DNA of 64,000 nt, taken from positions 248,001 through 312,000 of the forward strand of contig JAWKKG010000006.1 of the NCBI GenBank assembly GCA_041393395.1, written 5' to 3'. Position numbers and translations under genes: made by a program. Below are positions 14,743 to 23,923 of the stretch, piece after piece. The notes below the pieces were generated by a model, which worked only from the letters and a program-made list of their open reading frames with translations, did not search any database and was not told the origin of the DNA. Origin of the DNA: JAGQIB01 sp041393395. GTDB lineage: Bacteria > ARS69. Numbering within the stretch: position 1 is the first letter of the stretch; each line of letters begins with the position of its first letter.

Positions 14743-15915
14743 TCAGCCCGCGACCCGCGCGGCCTCGCGGGCAATCGCGTTGGCGAGACGGGTGGCGCTC
14801 GCGAGCGCCGGCCCCCGGATCCACCGCACCTCATCACTCGGCGTGTGAATCCGGCGCGACGCCCCTCCCAGCACGCCGCCCAGCACCGACACCGTCGCGA
14901 AACCCCGCGCCCCGAACGGCATCGAGTCCACGCCGACTCCGGGCAGGAACCGCAGCCACCGCACAGGCAGGTCGCACTCCCTCGCCGGGCCTGCGAGCAC
15001 GTCCCCGATCCCGCGGCCCGCGATCCGACCCCGCGCATCCACCAGAACGATCGATCGTCCGACCCCGACCGAGTCGACGTTGATCACGATCGTTCGTGTC
15101 CGATCGAGCTCCGCCTCGTGCCGCTGGATCCAGCGCATCGCCCCGCAGAGCCCGACTTCCTCGGCCCCGGTCGCGAGGAACACGAGCTCCGCGCCGTCGA
15201 GCCCCGGATCGTGCGGCGCGGTCCGGGCCAGCTCGAGCAGTACGGCCACGCCGGTCGCGTTGTCCATGGCGCCGGGCGACCGGTCGCCGGTGGGGACGAA
15301 CGCCATCGCGACCAGCGCCACCGCCGGCGCCAGCAACACCGCCGCGGGGATCGAGCCCGCCGGCCCAATCCATCCCGGCCGACCGAGCGCCGCCGCCAGC
15401 GAGGAGACACTCCCCGCGATCAGCGCCGCGAGCGCCGCCAGGATCACGACCACGGTCACGAACGTCGGCAACGCGGCGGACTTCGAGTCCACGTGGGCCA
15501 GGAACACCACCTTTGGCGCCCCTTCCCCACTCCCCGGCCGCCGCGCGATCACGTTCCGGCTCTCGATCGGCGGACCGGTATCGAAGAATCGCTCGATGCC
15601 ACGGTTCCAGCGCGAGAGAAACGGTACCGCGAGCAAGGCGACCACCCCGGCCAGGCCGCTCGCGAGATGTCCGGGGAACAGCGCCACGATCGCGATCGCC
15701 GCCGCGACCAGTCCGTACGCGCGCAGCCGCAACCGCCGCACGCCGTCGGCGCCGACCCGGAACGTCTCCACTTCCGTCGGCAGGCCGAGCGACTCGAAGC
15801 GCTCCCGCACGAGCTCCGCCGCGCGTCGCTCCTCGGGACCGCCGGCCGCTCGCGGGAAGGCGAACGTCTCCAAGTCGTGCAGCAGATGCGCCCCGTCGCT
15901 CGCACCCTCGCTCAC
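14743..15915 (-). CDS. Membrane-embedded M28-family metallopeptidase
   Basis: 390 residues starting at GTG 15915, which overlaps the previous stop (GTGA); CGGAGG lies upstream. The two-zinc site of M28 aminopeptidases is visible in order: H and D of LAHVDSKSA, D of GAMDNATGVAV, EE of ATGAEEVGLCG, D of INVDSVGVG and H of RIHTPSDE. Unlike soluble M28 enzymes it carries about four hydrophobic segments: two near residues 66-105 (YGLVAAAIAIVALFPG, LAGVVALLAVPFL) and two inside the catalytic domain before GAMDN. It is therefore an integral-membrane exopeptidase or amidohydrolase. It forms an operon with the glycosyltransferase-like gene upstream, so a glycoconjugate or peptidoglycan-related substrate is possible, by context only. 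Confidence 0.82.
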   Translation of the reverse strand: MSEGASDGAHLLHDLETFAFPRAAGGPEERRAAELVRERFESLGLPTEVETFRVGADGVRRLRLRAYGLVAAAIAIVALFPGHLASGLAGVVALLAVPFLSRWNRGIERFFDTGPPIESRNVIARRPGSGEGAPKVVFLAHVDSKSAALPTFVTVVVILAALAALIAGSVSSLAAALGRPGWIGPAGSIPAAVLLAPAVALVAMAFVPTGDRSPGAMDNATGVAVLLELARTAPHDPGLDGAELVFLATGAEEVGLCGAMRWIQRHEAELDRTRTIVINVDSVGVGRSIVLVDARGRIAGRGIGDVLAGPARECDLPVRWLRFLPGVGVDSMPFGARGFATVSVLGGVLGGASRRIHTPSDEVRWIRGPALASATRLANAIAREAARVAG

Positions 15916-17042
15916 GCGGATCGCCTCCGCTCGCACTCCGCGATCAGCAGCTCCGCGATGCGCGGAAACCCGCGGAACGACACGCCGCCCGAGAACGACG
16001 ACATGCGCGCGAGATGGCCGTTCGCGCGGAGTCCGTCGATCCACGCGGAGAGCGAGATCGCATCCGTCTCCGAGAGACCCACCGCCACGCCGCGCCGCAG
16101 CAGCAGATCCCGGTTGCGGGGCGCGAACGGACCGATGTCCGGTCCCACCAGGAGAAACGGCGTTCCGAGCGCGACCGCCCAGTTCGAGCGCTCGTGCGGC
16201 GGGGACACGACCACGTCGAATCGCTCGAATCGCGACGCCGTGAGCCGGTCGAGCGACAGTCGATCGCGAAACCGCACGATCTCCACGCGGTCCGCGAGCG
16301 GAGCCACCGCCGACTCCAGCCGGCCGCCGGTCCGCGCAAAGACCACGGCCCGATGCCTTCCCGCCACGGCGAGCGAGCGGAGGCCGGCCGTGATCACGCG
16401 CACGTGCGGCGGCGGCTCGGCGCCGGAGCTGAAGAACGCCACGGCGAGCGGTCCGTCGCCCGCGATCCTCCCGCGCCGGGCCTCCAGGCCGTCGAACGCG
16501 CCGGGCAGAAGTTCGTTCTCCACGCACACCCCGGTGACGGGCACGCGATCGGGGTGCACGCCACCGCGCACGAACACGTACGCCGTGTCCTCCACCGGCA
16601 CGAAGATCCGCGCCGCGTTCGTGGCGACGGATTCCGGCGGCGCCACCATCTCGCCGTGCACGTAGAAGATGTCCGGTCGATCGCCGAGCGCGCCGGCCAC
16701 CACCGGATGGTCCACCACCACGATTCCTTCCCGGCCCGCCCAGCGTCGCAGATCCCGGCCGAGCACTCGCGACGCGAGCGAGTCCGCTCCGTACCGCGCC
16801 CGGCTCCGGGCCAGGTGATACGCCGCCGAGACCACACCGCCCCGGCCCGCCCACGTGTAGGCCTGACGCACGGCGCGCCACGCGAGCGCCGCCGTGCCGC
16901 GCGAAACCGCGAAGACGTCGGTGTCGCGGACGATCAGGTCGCCGCGGCCGGCCGCGCGCAGCGCGCGACGCACGCCGTCCAGGTAGAACGGATGTCCCCG
17001 TCCGATCTCGGAGCCCAGGAAGTGCAGCATGGGCGCGAGCAT
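15912..17042 (-). CDS. GT28/MurG-like glycosyltransferase family protein
   Basis: 376 residues, or 372 if the second Met (MLHFLGSEIGRGH) is the start. The opening FLGSEIGRGHPFYLDGVRRAL is the usual 'G-x-G-H' sugar-transferase start. The C-terminal half has the donor-site pattern VVVSPPHERSNWAVALGTPFLLVGPDIGPFAPRN, comparable to the 'GG..S..EA...G.P.l..P' motif of MurG-type enzymes. It may move a hexose or amino-sugar from a nucleotide donor; acceptor unknown. Its stop overlaps the M28 peptidase start. No membrane helix is evident, so it probably sits at the cytoplasmic face. Confidence 0.68.
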   Translation of the reverse strand: MLAPMLHFLGSEIGRGHPFYLDGVRRALRAAGRGDLIVRDTDVFAVSRGTAALAWRAVRQAYTWAGRGGVVSAAYHLARSRARYGADSLASRVLGRDLRRWAGREGIVVVDHPVVAGALGDRPDIFYVHGEMVAPPESVATNAARIFVPVEDTAYVFVRGGVHPDRVPVTGVCVENELLPGAFDGLEARRGRIAGDGPLAVAFFSSGAEPPPHVRVITAGLRSLAVAGRHRAVVFARTGGRLESAVAPLADRVEIVRFRDRLSLDRLTASRFERFDVVVSPPHERSNWAVALGTPFLLVGPDIGPFAPRNRDLLLRRGVAVGLSETDAISLSAWIDGLRANGHLARMSSFSGGVSFRGFPRIAELLIAECERRRSA

Positions 17043-17072
17043 ACGGGCTCCCCCGCGCGCGCGGAACGAAGA

Positions 17073-17098
17073 AGCCCGGGACCTCGCGGCCCCGGGCT
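17073..17098 (-). terminator. Hairpin terminator downstream of the M36 protease gene
   Basis: AGCCCGGG and CCCGGGCT form an 8-bp stem with a 10-nt loop. On the minus strand it is followed by TCTTCGTTC, a loose T-rich stretch, and it lies 26 nt beyond the stop at 17124. Confidence 0.6.
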
Positions 17099-17123
17099 CC
17101 GAAACGTCGATCGTGTGGAACGT

Positions 17124-20123
17124 CTACTTCATCACGGTCATCTTGCGGGTGAGCGTGCGCTCGTTCGCGTCGAGGCGGTAGAAGTACACGCCGGTCGCCA
17201 CGCGGTTGCCCGCGCTGTCCCGACCGTCCCACTCCGCCACGTGACGACCCGCGTCCTGCACGCCGTGCACGAGCTCACGGACCATCTGACCCTGCACGTT
17301 GTACACGCGCAGCGAGACGTCGGCGCGCTGCGGCAGCGCGAACGCGAGGTTCGTGGTCTCCCGGAACGGGTTCGGCTGGGCCGCGTCGAGCGTCACCACC
17401 GATGCCACCGTGCCGCCGCCGATCACCGGCGCGTCCGTCGCCTGCGTCTCGGCCAGGATGCGCACGTCGTCCACGGCCGCCTCGACGACCGAGCCACCGG
17501 CCAGGTCGCTCGCGATGAAGCGAAGACGGATCTGGCCCGGCGTCCCGAACAGGATGTCCACGTCGACCAGGTCGGTGGTCCACGCGAAGTTCGCGGCGGT
17601 GTTCAGGACGTTCGTCCAGGACGAGCCGCCGTCGTTCGAGATGTCGATGACCCAGTTGTCGGCATTCGGCTCGGCGCCGGTGTTGTTCGAGTACCAGTGC
17701 TCGAACTTCACCTTCACGTTCACCTTGCCGGTCATGTCCCACACCGGCGACAGCAGCGTGGTGGTGCCGCCGTCGATGTCGTTGCAGCCGAGCGTGCAGC
17801 CGCCCGAGCAGAGCGCGCCGGAGCACTGTCCGGTGACGAAGCACTGCGTGCCCGCGCCGGTCGTCGTGTCGTCCTCGGGCTGGGCCGCGGTGCCGATCGG
17901 ATCGACGCGCTCCCAGATGCCCGTGGTGGCGGTGTCCCCGCCGACGCCGAGCGACCAGCCGCTGATGTCACCCTCGGCGTCTTCGTACACGCTGCACACG
18001 TCGAACGCGTACGCCGTGCCGGGCGCCGTGGGCGGATCGTTGCGCGAGTTGCCCAAGACGTCCTCGGCCGAGATGTAGTACTCGACCTGGCCGTCCTTCG
18101 GCAGCGCCGGGATGGACGCGGAGAACTCGTCCGGGTTGCCGGTGGCGCTCAGCAGCACGGTCTGGTACGCGCCGCCGTCCACCCGCCAGTGCAGCTGCAG
18201 GAGCGACGGATCCAGCGCCGCCGCCGTCGACACGATGGTCGCGACGACGTCGTAGTCCGAACCGCCGGCGCCGGTGACGTGACCGAGCCGGTCGTGGTTG
18301 ATGAGGACCCCCACGAGGATCTCGGGGCAGGTGAAACCCTTCGCCGTGGCCGCCGGGCAGAAGTAGTCGTAGTGCGGCGTCCCGTTGTCGAGGTTCGCGT
18401 CGTCGTCGTCCATCATGAACGTCCACAGGACCTGCGCCGGGAACGTCTGCGGCGTACCCATGTCCCGCGCGAAGTGCCACGTGTCGAACGCGGTGTTGTC
18501 CGCCTCGGCCTGCGACAGGGACGCGAGCATGTTCTGCCACGCGAGCCAGTGGAAGCCCGCGATGACCTGACCGGCGGTGTGGCCGCCGTTCTCGTTGTTC
18601 GAGGGGTAGGTCAGCCCGTTGTCCGCGTTGCGGATGCCGCTTCCACAGCCCGTGCTGGACGAGAAGCCGAAGCCGATCACCGAGTTCCGATCGATGAAGT
18701 TCGCGATGACGTCCGAGTTGCCCTCGTGCAGGCCACTCGGCGGCTCCGGCGAACCGTTGTTCTGGTAGACCTCCTGCGTCACGCCGTGGCCGTACTCGTG
18801 GTAGACCACGTTCGCCATGGTGCCCGTGTTGTAGTAGGTCACGCCGCCCGAGGCGCCCTGCTCGCAGAAGTTGATGCCCAGGCCGTCCCACCACGCGTTG
18901 CCGGGGCAGAAGCCGTCGGTGCGGCCGACCACGGTGGGCATGGAGTAGTCGAGCGTGCCGATGCCGGGATCGATGCCGGTGATGAAATCGTGCGCCAGGT
19001 TCCCGTGGTAGAAGCAGTCGCGCTCGTCCTGCCGCGCGTTGCCATCGTTCCAGTCGAACGTGCCCGGGGTGCCCGGCGTGAACGTCTGCGTGAGCGACGC
19101 ATCGGCACCGAGGCCCGTGAATCGGTTGACGTTGATGAACGGACCCTGGAACGACGTCGTCACGCTGACATCGGCGGTGCCGCCGTGCGTGATGTCGAAG
19201 TCGCCGTTCACATCGGTGACGCCGGTTCCGCCGCCGGACACGGAGACGTTTGCGCGGGCCAGCACCTCGGGGCCCTCGCCGTCGCACCAGGCGTAGGTCG
19301 GCGGCTGGTTGTCCACGCTGCCGCCGACGTTTCCGACCACGTTCACCGGATGATAGTGATTGCGACGGCTGAGAACCTCGCCCGTCTGGCCGTGCACGAA
19401 CGACTCCCACTTGCCGAACGGCGTCTCGCTCTCGAAGACCACGCGCCAGGCCGGCGTGAGCTCGAGCAGCTCGCCCGCTTCGGCCGCCACCAGGTACTGC
19501 TCGGTCACGATCGGCAGGTCCGTGCGCGCTTCGGCGCCGAGATCGTGCGCGGCCGCCGCGATCGCGTCCGTGGCGCTCAGCGTGGCGTGCTCGATCAGGC
19601 CGTCCTCGGGGAAGAAGTTCGACCCGAACGACATCAGGCGTCCGTCCTCACCCATGAGCACGTACGCGTCGGATTTCCACACGGTGAGCCCGCCGACCTT
19701 CTGCTGAAAGTGCGCCACGTACTTGCCGCGCGCGCGCTTCACGTTGCGAACCTCGAGGTTGTCGGGACGCGTCCCGAGCAGCTCGTCATTCGCCTCGAGG
19801 AACGTCGCGGCGAGCGCCTCGGCGGACCGCTCGTTCGCTACACCGGATTCGCTGAGCCGGTAGTCGCCGCCCCACGCCATGAGGACGTGGCCGGAGAGCA
19901 GGTCGTGCCGGGCCTGCCAGCCGTGGCCGATGGAGGCCGAGCGGCCGAACTCGAAATCGTCGAGGGAAACGGTGCGGTCGGACTGGAGACGTCGCTCCGC
20001 CGGAAGCGGGAACTCCAGCGAACGGCTCTCCTCCTGCGGCGCGAACGCGAACGCGGAGCCGGCGGCGAGGACCGCGAGCGCCGCCAGGGAAAGGCCCAGG
20101 GGACTACGGGTGGCAAAGCGCAT
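17124..20123 (-). CDS. Exported M36/fungalysin-like zinc metalloprotease with FlgD-like C terminus
   Basis: 999 residues from ATG 20123, with GGGAGAGA upstream; an ORF start 24 codons earlier lacks a signal. The N terminus is a signal peptide (LGLSLAALAVLAAGSAFA). Next comes a fungalysin-type propeptide region, ending about residue 290. The peptidase domain carries the zinc motif HEYGH (about residues 440-444) with the third ligand in HEGNSD about 25 residues on. The C-terminal third has a jelly-roll/MAM-like region with a Cys cluster (CSGALCSGGCTLGCND) and a final FlgD-like domain (AAQPNPFRETT, VYNVQGQMVREL, GVYFYRL). It should be secreted, activated by removal of the propeptide, and degrade proteins outside the cell. 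Confidence 0.88.
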   Translation of the reverse strand: MRFATRSPLGLSLAALAVLAAGSAFAFAPQEESRSLEFPLPAERRLQSDRTVSLDDFEFGRSASIGHGWQARHDLLSGHVLMAWGGDYRLSESGVANERSAEALAATFLEANDELLGTRPDNLEVRNVKRARGKYVAHFQQKVGGLTVWKSDAYVLMGEDGRLMSFGSNFFPEDGLIEHATLSATDAIAAAAHDLGAEARTDLPIVTEQYLVAAEAGELLELTPAWRVVFESETPFGKWESFVHGQTGEVLSRRNHYHPVNVVGNVGGSVDNQPPTYAWCDGEGPEVLARANVSVSGGGTGVTDVNGDFDITHGGTADVSVTTSFQGPFINVNRFTGLGADASLTQTFTPGTPGTFDWNDGNARQDERDCFYHGNLAHDFITGIDPGIGTLDYSMPTVVGRTDGFCPGNAWWDGLGINFCEQGASGGVTYYNTGTMANVVYHEYGHGVTQEVYQNNGSPEPPSGLHEGNSDVIANFIDRNSVIGFGFSSSTGCGSGIRNADNGLTYPSNNENGGHTAGQVIAGFHWLAWQNMLASLSQAEADNTAFDTWHFARDMGTPQTFPAQVLWTFMMDDDDANLDNGTPHYDYFCPAATAKGFTCPEILVGVLINHDRLGHVTGAGGSDYDVVATIVSTAAALDPSLLQLHWRVDGGAYQTVLLSATGNPDEFSASIPALPKDGQVEYYISAEDVLGNSRNDPPTAPGTAYAFDVCSVYEDAEGDISGWSLGVGGDTATTGIWERVDPIGTAAQPEDDTTTGAGTQCFVTGQCSGALCSGGCTLGCNDIDGGTTTLLSPVWDMTGKVNVKVKFEHWYSNNTGAEPNADNWVIDISNDGGSSWTNVLNTAANFAWTTDLVDVDILFGTPGQIRLRFIASDLAGGSVVEAAVDDVRILAETQATDAPVIGGGTVASVVTLDAAQPNPFRETTNLAFALPQRADVSLRVYNVQGQMVRELVHGVQDAGRHVAEWDGRDSAGNRVATGVYFYRLDANERTLTRKMTVMK

Positions 20124-20321
20124 TCGATCTCTCCCGTTGGGTGAGTACTCGAAGATTCGATGGATCCGGGGCGATCGTTCGCGGAATGGCGCCAAGTGCG
20201 AACGGCCTTCGATTCTAGCGGATCGGGTGGGGGGACTGGAAGCGAATCAGGCGGCTCGACGTGATTCCTGGGCGGCGCTTGCGCATCCTCTCACGGGGGA
20301 GCCGGAGCGACTCACTCGACG

Positions 20322-21374
20322 CTAGGAAGCCTTGCGGGCGAGTACCGCGCTCCAGTAGCCGGCGGTGGGCACCCTCTGGATCGAGGTCTCCGCAAAACCG
20401 GACGCGCGGATCGACTGGCGGAGTTCGGCCTCGGAGTACTGCTGGCCGCGGGTCCACACGAGCATGTCCAGGTTCACGAGCGCGTTCGCGAGCGGTCCGA
20501 GACCGTCGTCGTCCACGAGCTTCTCGTGGACGACGAGGAGGCCGCCGGGCGCGAGCGCCGCGTGGGCCCGGCGCAGCAGATCCACTCCGAGGTCGAGCGG
20601 CCAGTCGTGCAGGATCTGCGAGAGAAGGATCGCGTCGTGGCCGGACGGCCAGGCGTCCGCGAACATGTCGCCGGCCACCGTGCTCACGCGGTCGGAGAGC
20701 CCCGCCGCCCGCGCGTACTCCTCCGCGAGCGGACACACCACCGGCAGGTCGTACACGGTGCACTTCGTGTCCGGCCACGCGCGCGCGATCGCGATCGACA
20801 GCGCGCCGGACCCACCGCCCACGTCCAGCAGCGAGCGCACGCCGGAGAAGTCGATCGCCTCCGCGAGGCCAGCGGCCGGACGCTCGCTCACGCTGTGCAT
20901 GGCCGCGGTGAAACGTCGCGCCTGCTCGGGATCGGCCTCGTGCGCGTCCCACGGATCCGTGTCGCCGTACACCGAGGAGTCGTCCTTGCGCAACGCGTCG
21001 AGCAACGCCTGCGGCGAGAGGAAGTGCTCGATCTCGAGATCCACGAGACCCCCGAGCCAGCCGGGGCGCCCGCGCACGAGATACTCCGCGGCGTCCGGGG
21101 CGAGCCGCAACGTTTCCCCGCCGTCGTCCGATTCCAGGACCCGCATCGCGCGCAACGCGATCACGAGCGATCGGAACGGTCGGGGCCGCAGGTCGAGCGA
21201 CGCGGAGAGCTCGGCGGCGACGCGCGGCCCGGGCGCGAGCGCGTCGAACAGTCCGAGTCGCACACCGACCGCGAGCGCGGCGCTCTGGCGGCCGGCGACG
21301 TAGAAGTCGTAGATCCTCCGATCGTCGCGCGGGAACGCGCGTGGATCGGGAGCCGGCGGACGCGACGTTTCCAT
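20322..21374 (-). CDS. SAM-dependent O-methyltransferase (class II / TcmN-type)
   Basis: 350 residues from ATG 21374. It has an N-terminal winged-helix dimerisation part (LAVGVRLGLFDALAPG, LRPRPFRSLVIALRAMRVL) and a Rossmann domain with the SAM motif LLDVGGGSGALSIAIARAWP, then CTVYDLPVV, AGDMF and the conserved SQILHDW. These are the features of the acetylserotonin/caffeate/polyketide O-methyltransferase family; the His of ILHDW is the usual catalytic base. Substrate unknown; a hydroxylated aromatic or polyketide is typical. It is divergent from the HAD phosphatase with about 90 nt between. Confidence 0.88.
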   Translation of the reverse strand: METSRPPAPDPRAFPRDDRRIYDFYVAGRQSAALAVGVRLGLFDALAPGPRVAAELSASLDLRPRPFRSLVIALRAMRVLESDDGGETLRLAPDAAEYLVRGRPGWLGGLVDLEIEHFLSPQALLDALRKDDSSVYGDTDPWDAHEADPEQARRFTAAMHSVSERPAAGLAEAIDFSGVRSLLDVGGGSGALSIAIARAWPDTKCTVYDLPVVCPLAEEYARAAGLSDRVSTVAGDMFADAWPSGHDAILLSQILHDWPLDLGVDLLRRAHAALAPGGLLVVHEKLVDDDGLGPLANALVNLDMLVWTRGQQYSEAELRQSIRASGFAETSIQRVPTAGYWSAVLARKAS

Positions 21375-21462
21375 GCGGGCATTATCGGGCAAGGCGGCGC
21401 GCTTGACACCCCCGGAGCCGCTTCCTAACGTCCCGTTTCCTCTCCTTCGCGCCGGAGGCGAC

Positions 21463-22227
21463 GTGGGATTCCTGCTCGACATCGACGGCACGATCCTGGA
21501 AGCGGGTGTCGAGATTCCCGGCGCCGCCGCCACGATCGCGACGTTGCGCGAGCGCGGGGTCCCGTTCCTGTTCGCCACGAACACGAGTCGCAAGTCGCGG
21601 GGCGCGGTGGCCGCGTCGCTGCGCGAGGCGGGCGTCCCGGCGGACGACGACGACGTGCTCTCGGCCGGCTACGCCGCCGCCGCATACCTCGCGTCCGAAG
21701 GCGTGCGCCGGGTACAGGTGCTCATGCCGCCGGATTCGCTCGAGGACTGGCGCGACTTCGAGATCACCGAGGAGGATCCCGAGGCCGTCGTGGTCGGGGA
21801 TCTCGGCGAGGCGTTCGACTTCCGGACCCTGAACGTCGCGTTCCGGAACCTGCACGGCGGCGCGACCCTCGTCGCCGCGCAGAAGAACCGGTTCTGGAAG
21901 GCGGCCGACGGCTGGACGCTGGACGCCGGCGCGTTCGTGGCGGCGCTCGAGTACGCGGCACGCGTCGAGGCGATCGTGGTGGGCAAGCCGGCGCCCGGCT
22001 TCTTCCGCCAGGCCGCACGTCTGCTCGGGCACTCGCCGTCTTCCCTCACGATCGTCGGCGACGACGTGGAGTCCGACGTCGTGGGCGGACACGCCTCCGG
22101 CCTGCGCACGGTGCTGGTGCGCACCGGCAAGTTCGACGCGTCGCGACTCGCTCGGACACCGGCGTCCGCACGACCGCACGTGGTGATCGATTCGATCGCC
22201 GACCTGCCGCGCCTGCTCGATTCCTGA
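21463..22227 (+). CDS. HAD-superfamily phosphatase (NagD/LHPP-like)
   Basis: 254 residues from GTG 21463, with GGAGG 4 nt before it; earlier ATGs lie upstream of this site and are rejected. HAD motifs are in order: LLDIDGTILEAG (nucleophile D and second D), FATNTSRKSRG (motif II), K in VVGKPAPGFF (motif III) and IVGDDVESDVVGG (motif IV). The C2-type cap between motifs II and III fits the NagD/LHPP/phosphoglycolate-phosphatase group. It dephosphorylates a small phosphate ester in the cytoplasm; the exact substrate is not evident. Confidence 0.88.
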   Translation: MGFLLDIDGTILEAGVEIPGAAATIATLRERGVPFLFATNTSRKSRGAVAASLREAGVPADDDDVLSAGYAAAAYLASEGVRRVQVLMPPDSLEDWRDFEITEEDPEAVVVGDLGEAFDFRTLNVAFRNLHGGATLVAAQKNRFWKAADGWTLDAGAFVAALEYAARVEAIVVGKPAPGFFRQAARLLGHSPSSLTIVGDDVESDVVGGHASGLRTVLVRTGKFDASRLARTPASARPHVVIDSIADLPRLLDS

Positions 22228-22405
22228 GCGAACTCTCGGCCTTTTCGCGGGTTGATCCTGCTTCGGAGCGAGCAATGCGGCGCGCTCCCGCGCCGTTCGG
22301 TTGACAGGGACCGGACCCGTCCGGATCCTCGCCGGGCGTCCTCCGAATCGCGGAGGCCGCCGGCAGTCGCTCCACCCGTCGATTCTCCAATCGATCGGAG
22401 GAACC

Positions 22406-22870
22406 ATGAAGAAGCTTTCGACCCTGGGGCTCTCGCTCCTGGCGCTCGCGACCTGGGTCGCGGCGCCCCACCTGGCGTTCGCGCACTGCCAGGTTCCGTG
22501 CGGCATCTACGACGACGCGGCGCGCATCGCGCAGCTCCGCGAGGACACGACCACGATCCTCAAGGCGGACGCGAACATCGCGGAGCTCTCCGGCAAGGCC
22601 GACGCGCAGTCCATGAACCAGCTCGTCCGCTGGATCGAGACGAAGGAAATGCACGCCTCGAACATCATCACCGTGGTGTCCGAGTACTTCCTCACGCAGA
22701 AGGTCAAGCCGGTGGCCGCCGGCGCGGAAGGCTACGACACGTACCTCGCCACGCTCGCCGATCATCACGCGGTGATGACCGCGGCGATGAAGGCGAAGCA
22801 GTCGGCGTCGGCGGACGCGGCGAATCACCTGAAGGACGCGATCGACGCGCTCGCGAAGCGCTACCCCTAG
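22406..22870 (+). CDS. sodN: Nickel-containing superoxide dismutase, exported form
   Basis: 154 residues; ATG 22406 has GGAGG 4 nt upstream. The first 26 residues are a Sec signal peptide (MKKLSTLGLSLLALATWVAA, then PHLAFA). Cleavage after AFA leaves HCQVPCGIYDD at the N terminus, which is the complete nickel hook of NiSOD: His-1, Cys-2 and Cys-6 with the conserved Pro-5 and Tyr-9. The rest is the four-helix bundle (RIAQLREDTTTILKA, SMNQLVRWIETKEMHASNI, TYLATLADHHAVMTAAMKA). NiSOD turns superoxide into oxygen and peroxide. Actinobacterial forms have a short propeptide removed by SodX; here signal peptidase seems to do the trimming, so the enzyme should act outside the cytoplasm. No sodX-like gene is nearby. 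Confidence 0.92.
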   Translation: MKKLSTLGLSLLALATWVAAPHLAFAHCQVPCGIYDDAARIAQLREDTTTILKADANIAELSGKADAQSMNQLVRWIETKEMHASNIITVVSEYFLTQKVKPVAAGAEGYDTYLATLADHHAVMTAAMKAKQSASADAANHLKDAIDALAKRYP

Positions 22871-22885
22871 CATCCGACGCGGGGT

Positions 22886-22910
22886 GGGGGCGGGAGCGGA
22901 TCCCGCCCCC
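22886..22910 (+). terminator. Hairpin downstream of the NiSOD gene
   Basis: A perfect 10-bp stem (GGGGGCGGGA with TCCCGCCCCC) and a 5-nt loop, 16 nt after the stop codon. No T tract follows, so it may be a 3' stabiliser or a partial terminator. Confidence 0.5.
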
Positions 22911-22961
22911 GCGCGGCGCCCGGCCGGCCGGCGGTCCGGACCGCCGGACCCGACCCGTCGC

Positions 22962-23150
22962 CTATTCGGCCGGCGGCCGACCGGTGTTCGCCCACTCCGC
23001 GTACCGGCCGAGAAAGTGATCCCACACGCCGGACAGCGCATCGGCCCAGCCGTCCCGGAGCTGGCCCGCACCGTGGATCACGAGCTTCACGCGCGTGGAG
23101 TCACCATCCGCCGCGAACGTGAACGTGTGCCCACCACGCAGACGACCAGG
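22962..23150 (-). pseudogene. C-terminal fragment of an SRPBCC/AHSA1-type gene
   Basis: The last ~60 residues of the minus-strand frame (HTFTFAADGDSTRVKLVIHG, then a helix DGWADALSGVWDHFLGRYAEW) are the final strands and long C-terminal helix of the START-like AHSA1 fold. Complete members are about 140-160 residues. The sequence before it in this frame is low-complexity Arg/Pro-rich translation, and no other frame supplies the missing N-terminal half. It therefore appears to be a truncated remnant, although the ORF formally continues to 23336. Confidence 0.5.
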
Positions 23151-23350
23151 AAGCCGCACGCACGACGGCGGCCGGAGCTCCTGGTTCCCGCTCCCTCGAT
23201 CCCGAACGCTTCCGCCATTCGCTCGTCCTCCCGCCGGCACTCCGGCATCCCGCGGCGGCTCGAGCCGCGATCGGGGGAGCCTAGACGAAAATTCACTGGA
23301 AGTCGAAGGCGCGGGCCGGATATTCTCCAGCCTCAACGGAGGATTGCTGG

Positions 23351-23923
23351 ATGATCGACAGGACAGATCGAGATATTCTTGCGATTCTCCAAGAGAATTC
23401 CTCCGTGTCCCGGACGGAGATCGCCCGCCGCGTCGGGCTCACTCCGACGGCCGTCATCGAGCGCATCAGGAAACTCGAGGAGCGGGGGGTGGTGCTCGGT
23501 TACGTTCCGCGCCTGGACGCCCGCGCGCTGGACCGGGGTCTGCTCGCGTTCCTGCACGTGACCGAGGACGAATCCGTCGCGGATGGCAGCACGGGCCGAC
23601 GCCTCGCGGAGATCGAGGGCGTGGAGGAGGTCCATCGTGTTGCCGGCGAGGACGGCTGGCTCGTGAAGCTGCGGGTCGGTTCGCCGGATCAGCTCGCGAA
23701 CGTGCTCGACGGGCACGTCCGGCCGCTCGCGTCCGTTCGCGCGATCCGCACGTCGATCGTCCTGGAGACGGTGGCCGAGGGCAACCCGCTGCCGCTTCCC
23801 CCCGCCTGCGAGTCGCGGAACCGCGCCGCCGACCCGTCACCTCCCGCCGGACCGTGCCTGCTGTGGGCGGTCCAGGGACGAAGCCTCGCCCCCTCGCCCC
23901 CCGAACCCAGGAGCGGAAGATGA
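23351..23923 (+). CDS. Lrp/AsnC-family transcription regulator with extended C terminus
   Basis: 190 residues. The N-terminal winged helix-turn-helix is clear (DRTDRDILAILQENSSVSRTEIARRVGLTPTAVIERIRKLEERGVV), followed by the RAM effector domain (about residues 65-140, GLLAFLHVTED, GVEEVHRVAGEDGWLVKLRV). Normal family members are about 150 residues; the last ~45 residues here are Pro-rich and not part of the family. The end overlaps the next start by ATGA, so this extension may exist because the gene reads into the DinB start. It probably controls its own operon or amino-acid-related genes. Confidence 0.85.
   Translation: MIDRTDRDILAILQENSSVSRTEIARRVGLTPTAVIERIRKLEERGVVLGYVPRLDARALDRGLLAFLHVTEDESVADGSTGRRLAEIEGVEEVHRVAGEDGWLVKLRVGSPDQLANVLDGHVRPLASVRAIRTSIVLETVAEGNPLPLPPACESRNRAADPSPPAGPCLLWAVQGRSLAPSPPEPRSGR

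Noticed and set aside
15096..20144. Very long plus-strand open frame across the M28, glycosyltransferase and M36 genes
   Set aside because: Low-complexity Arg/His/Val/Asp-rich translation antisense to well-supported genes.
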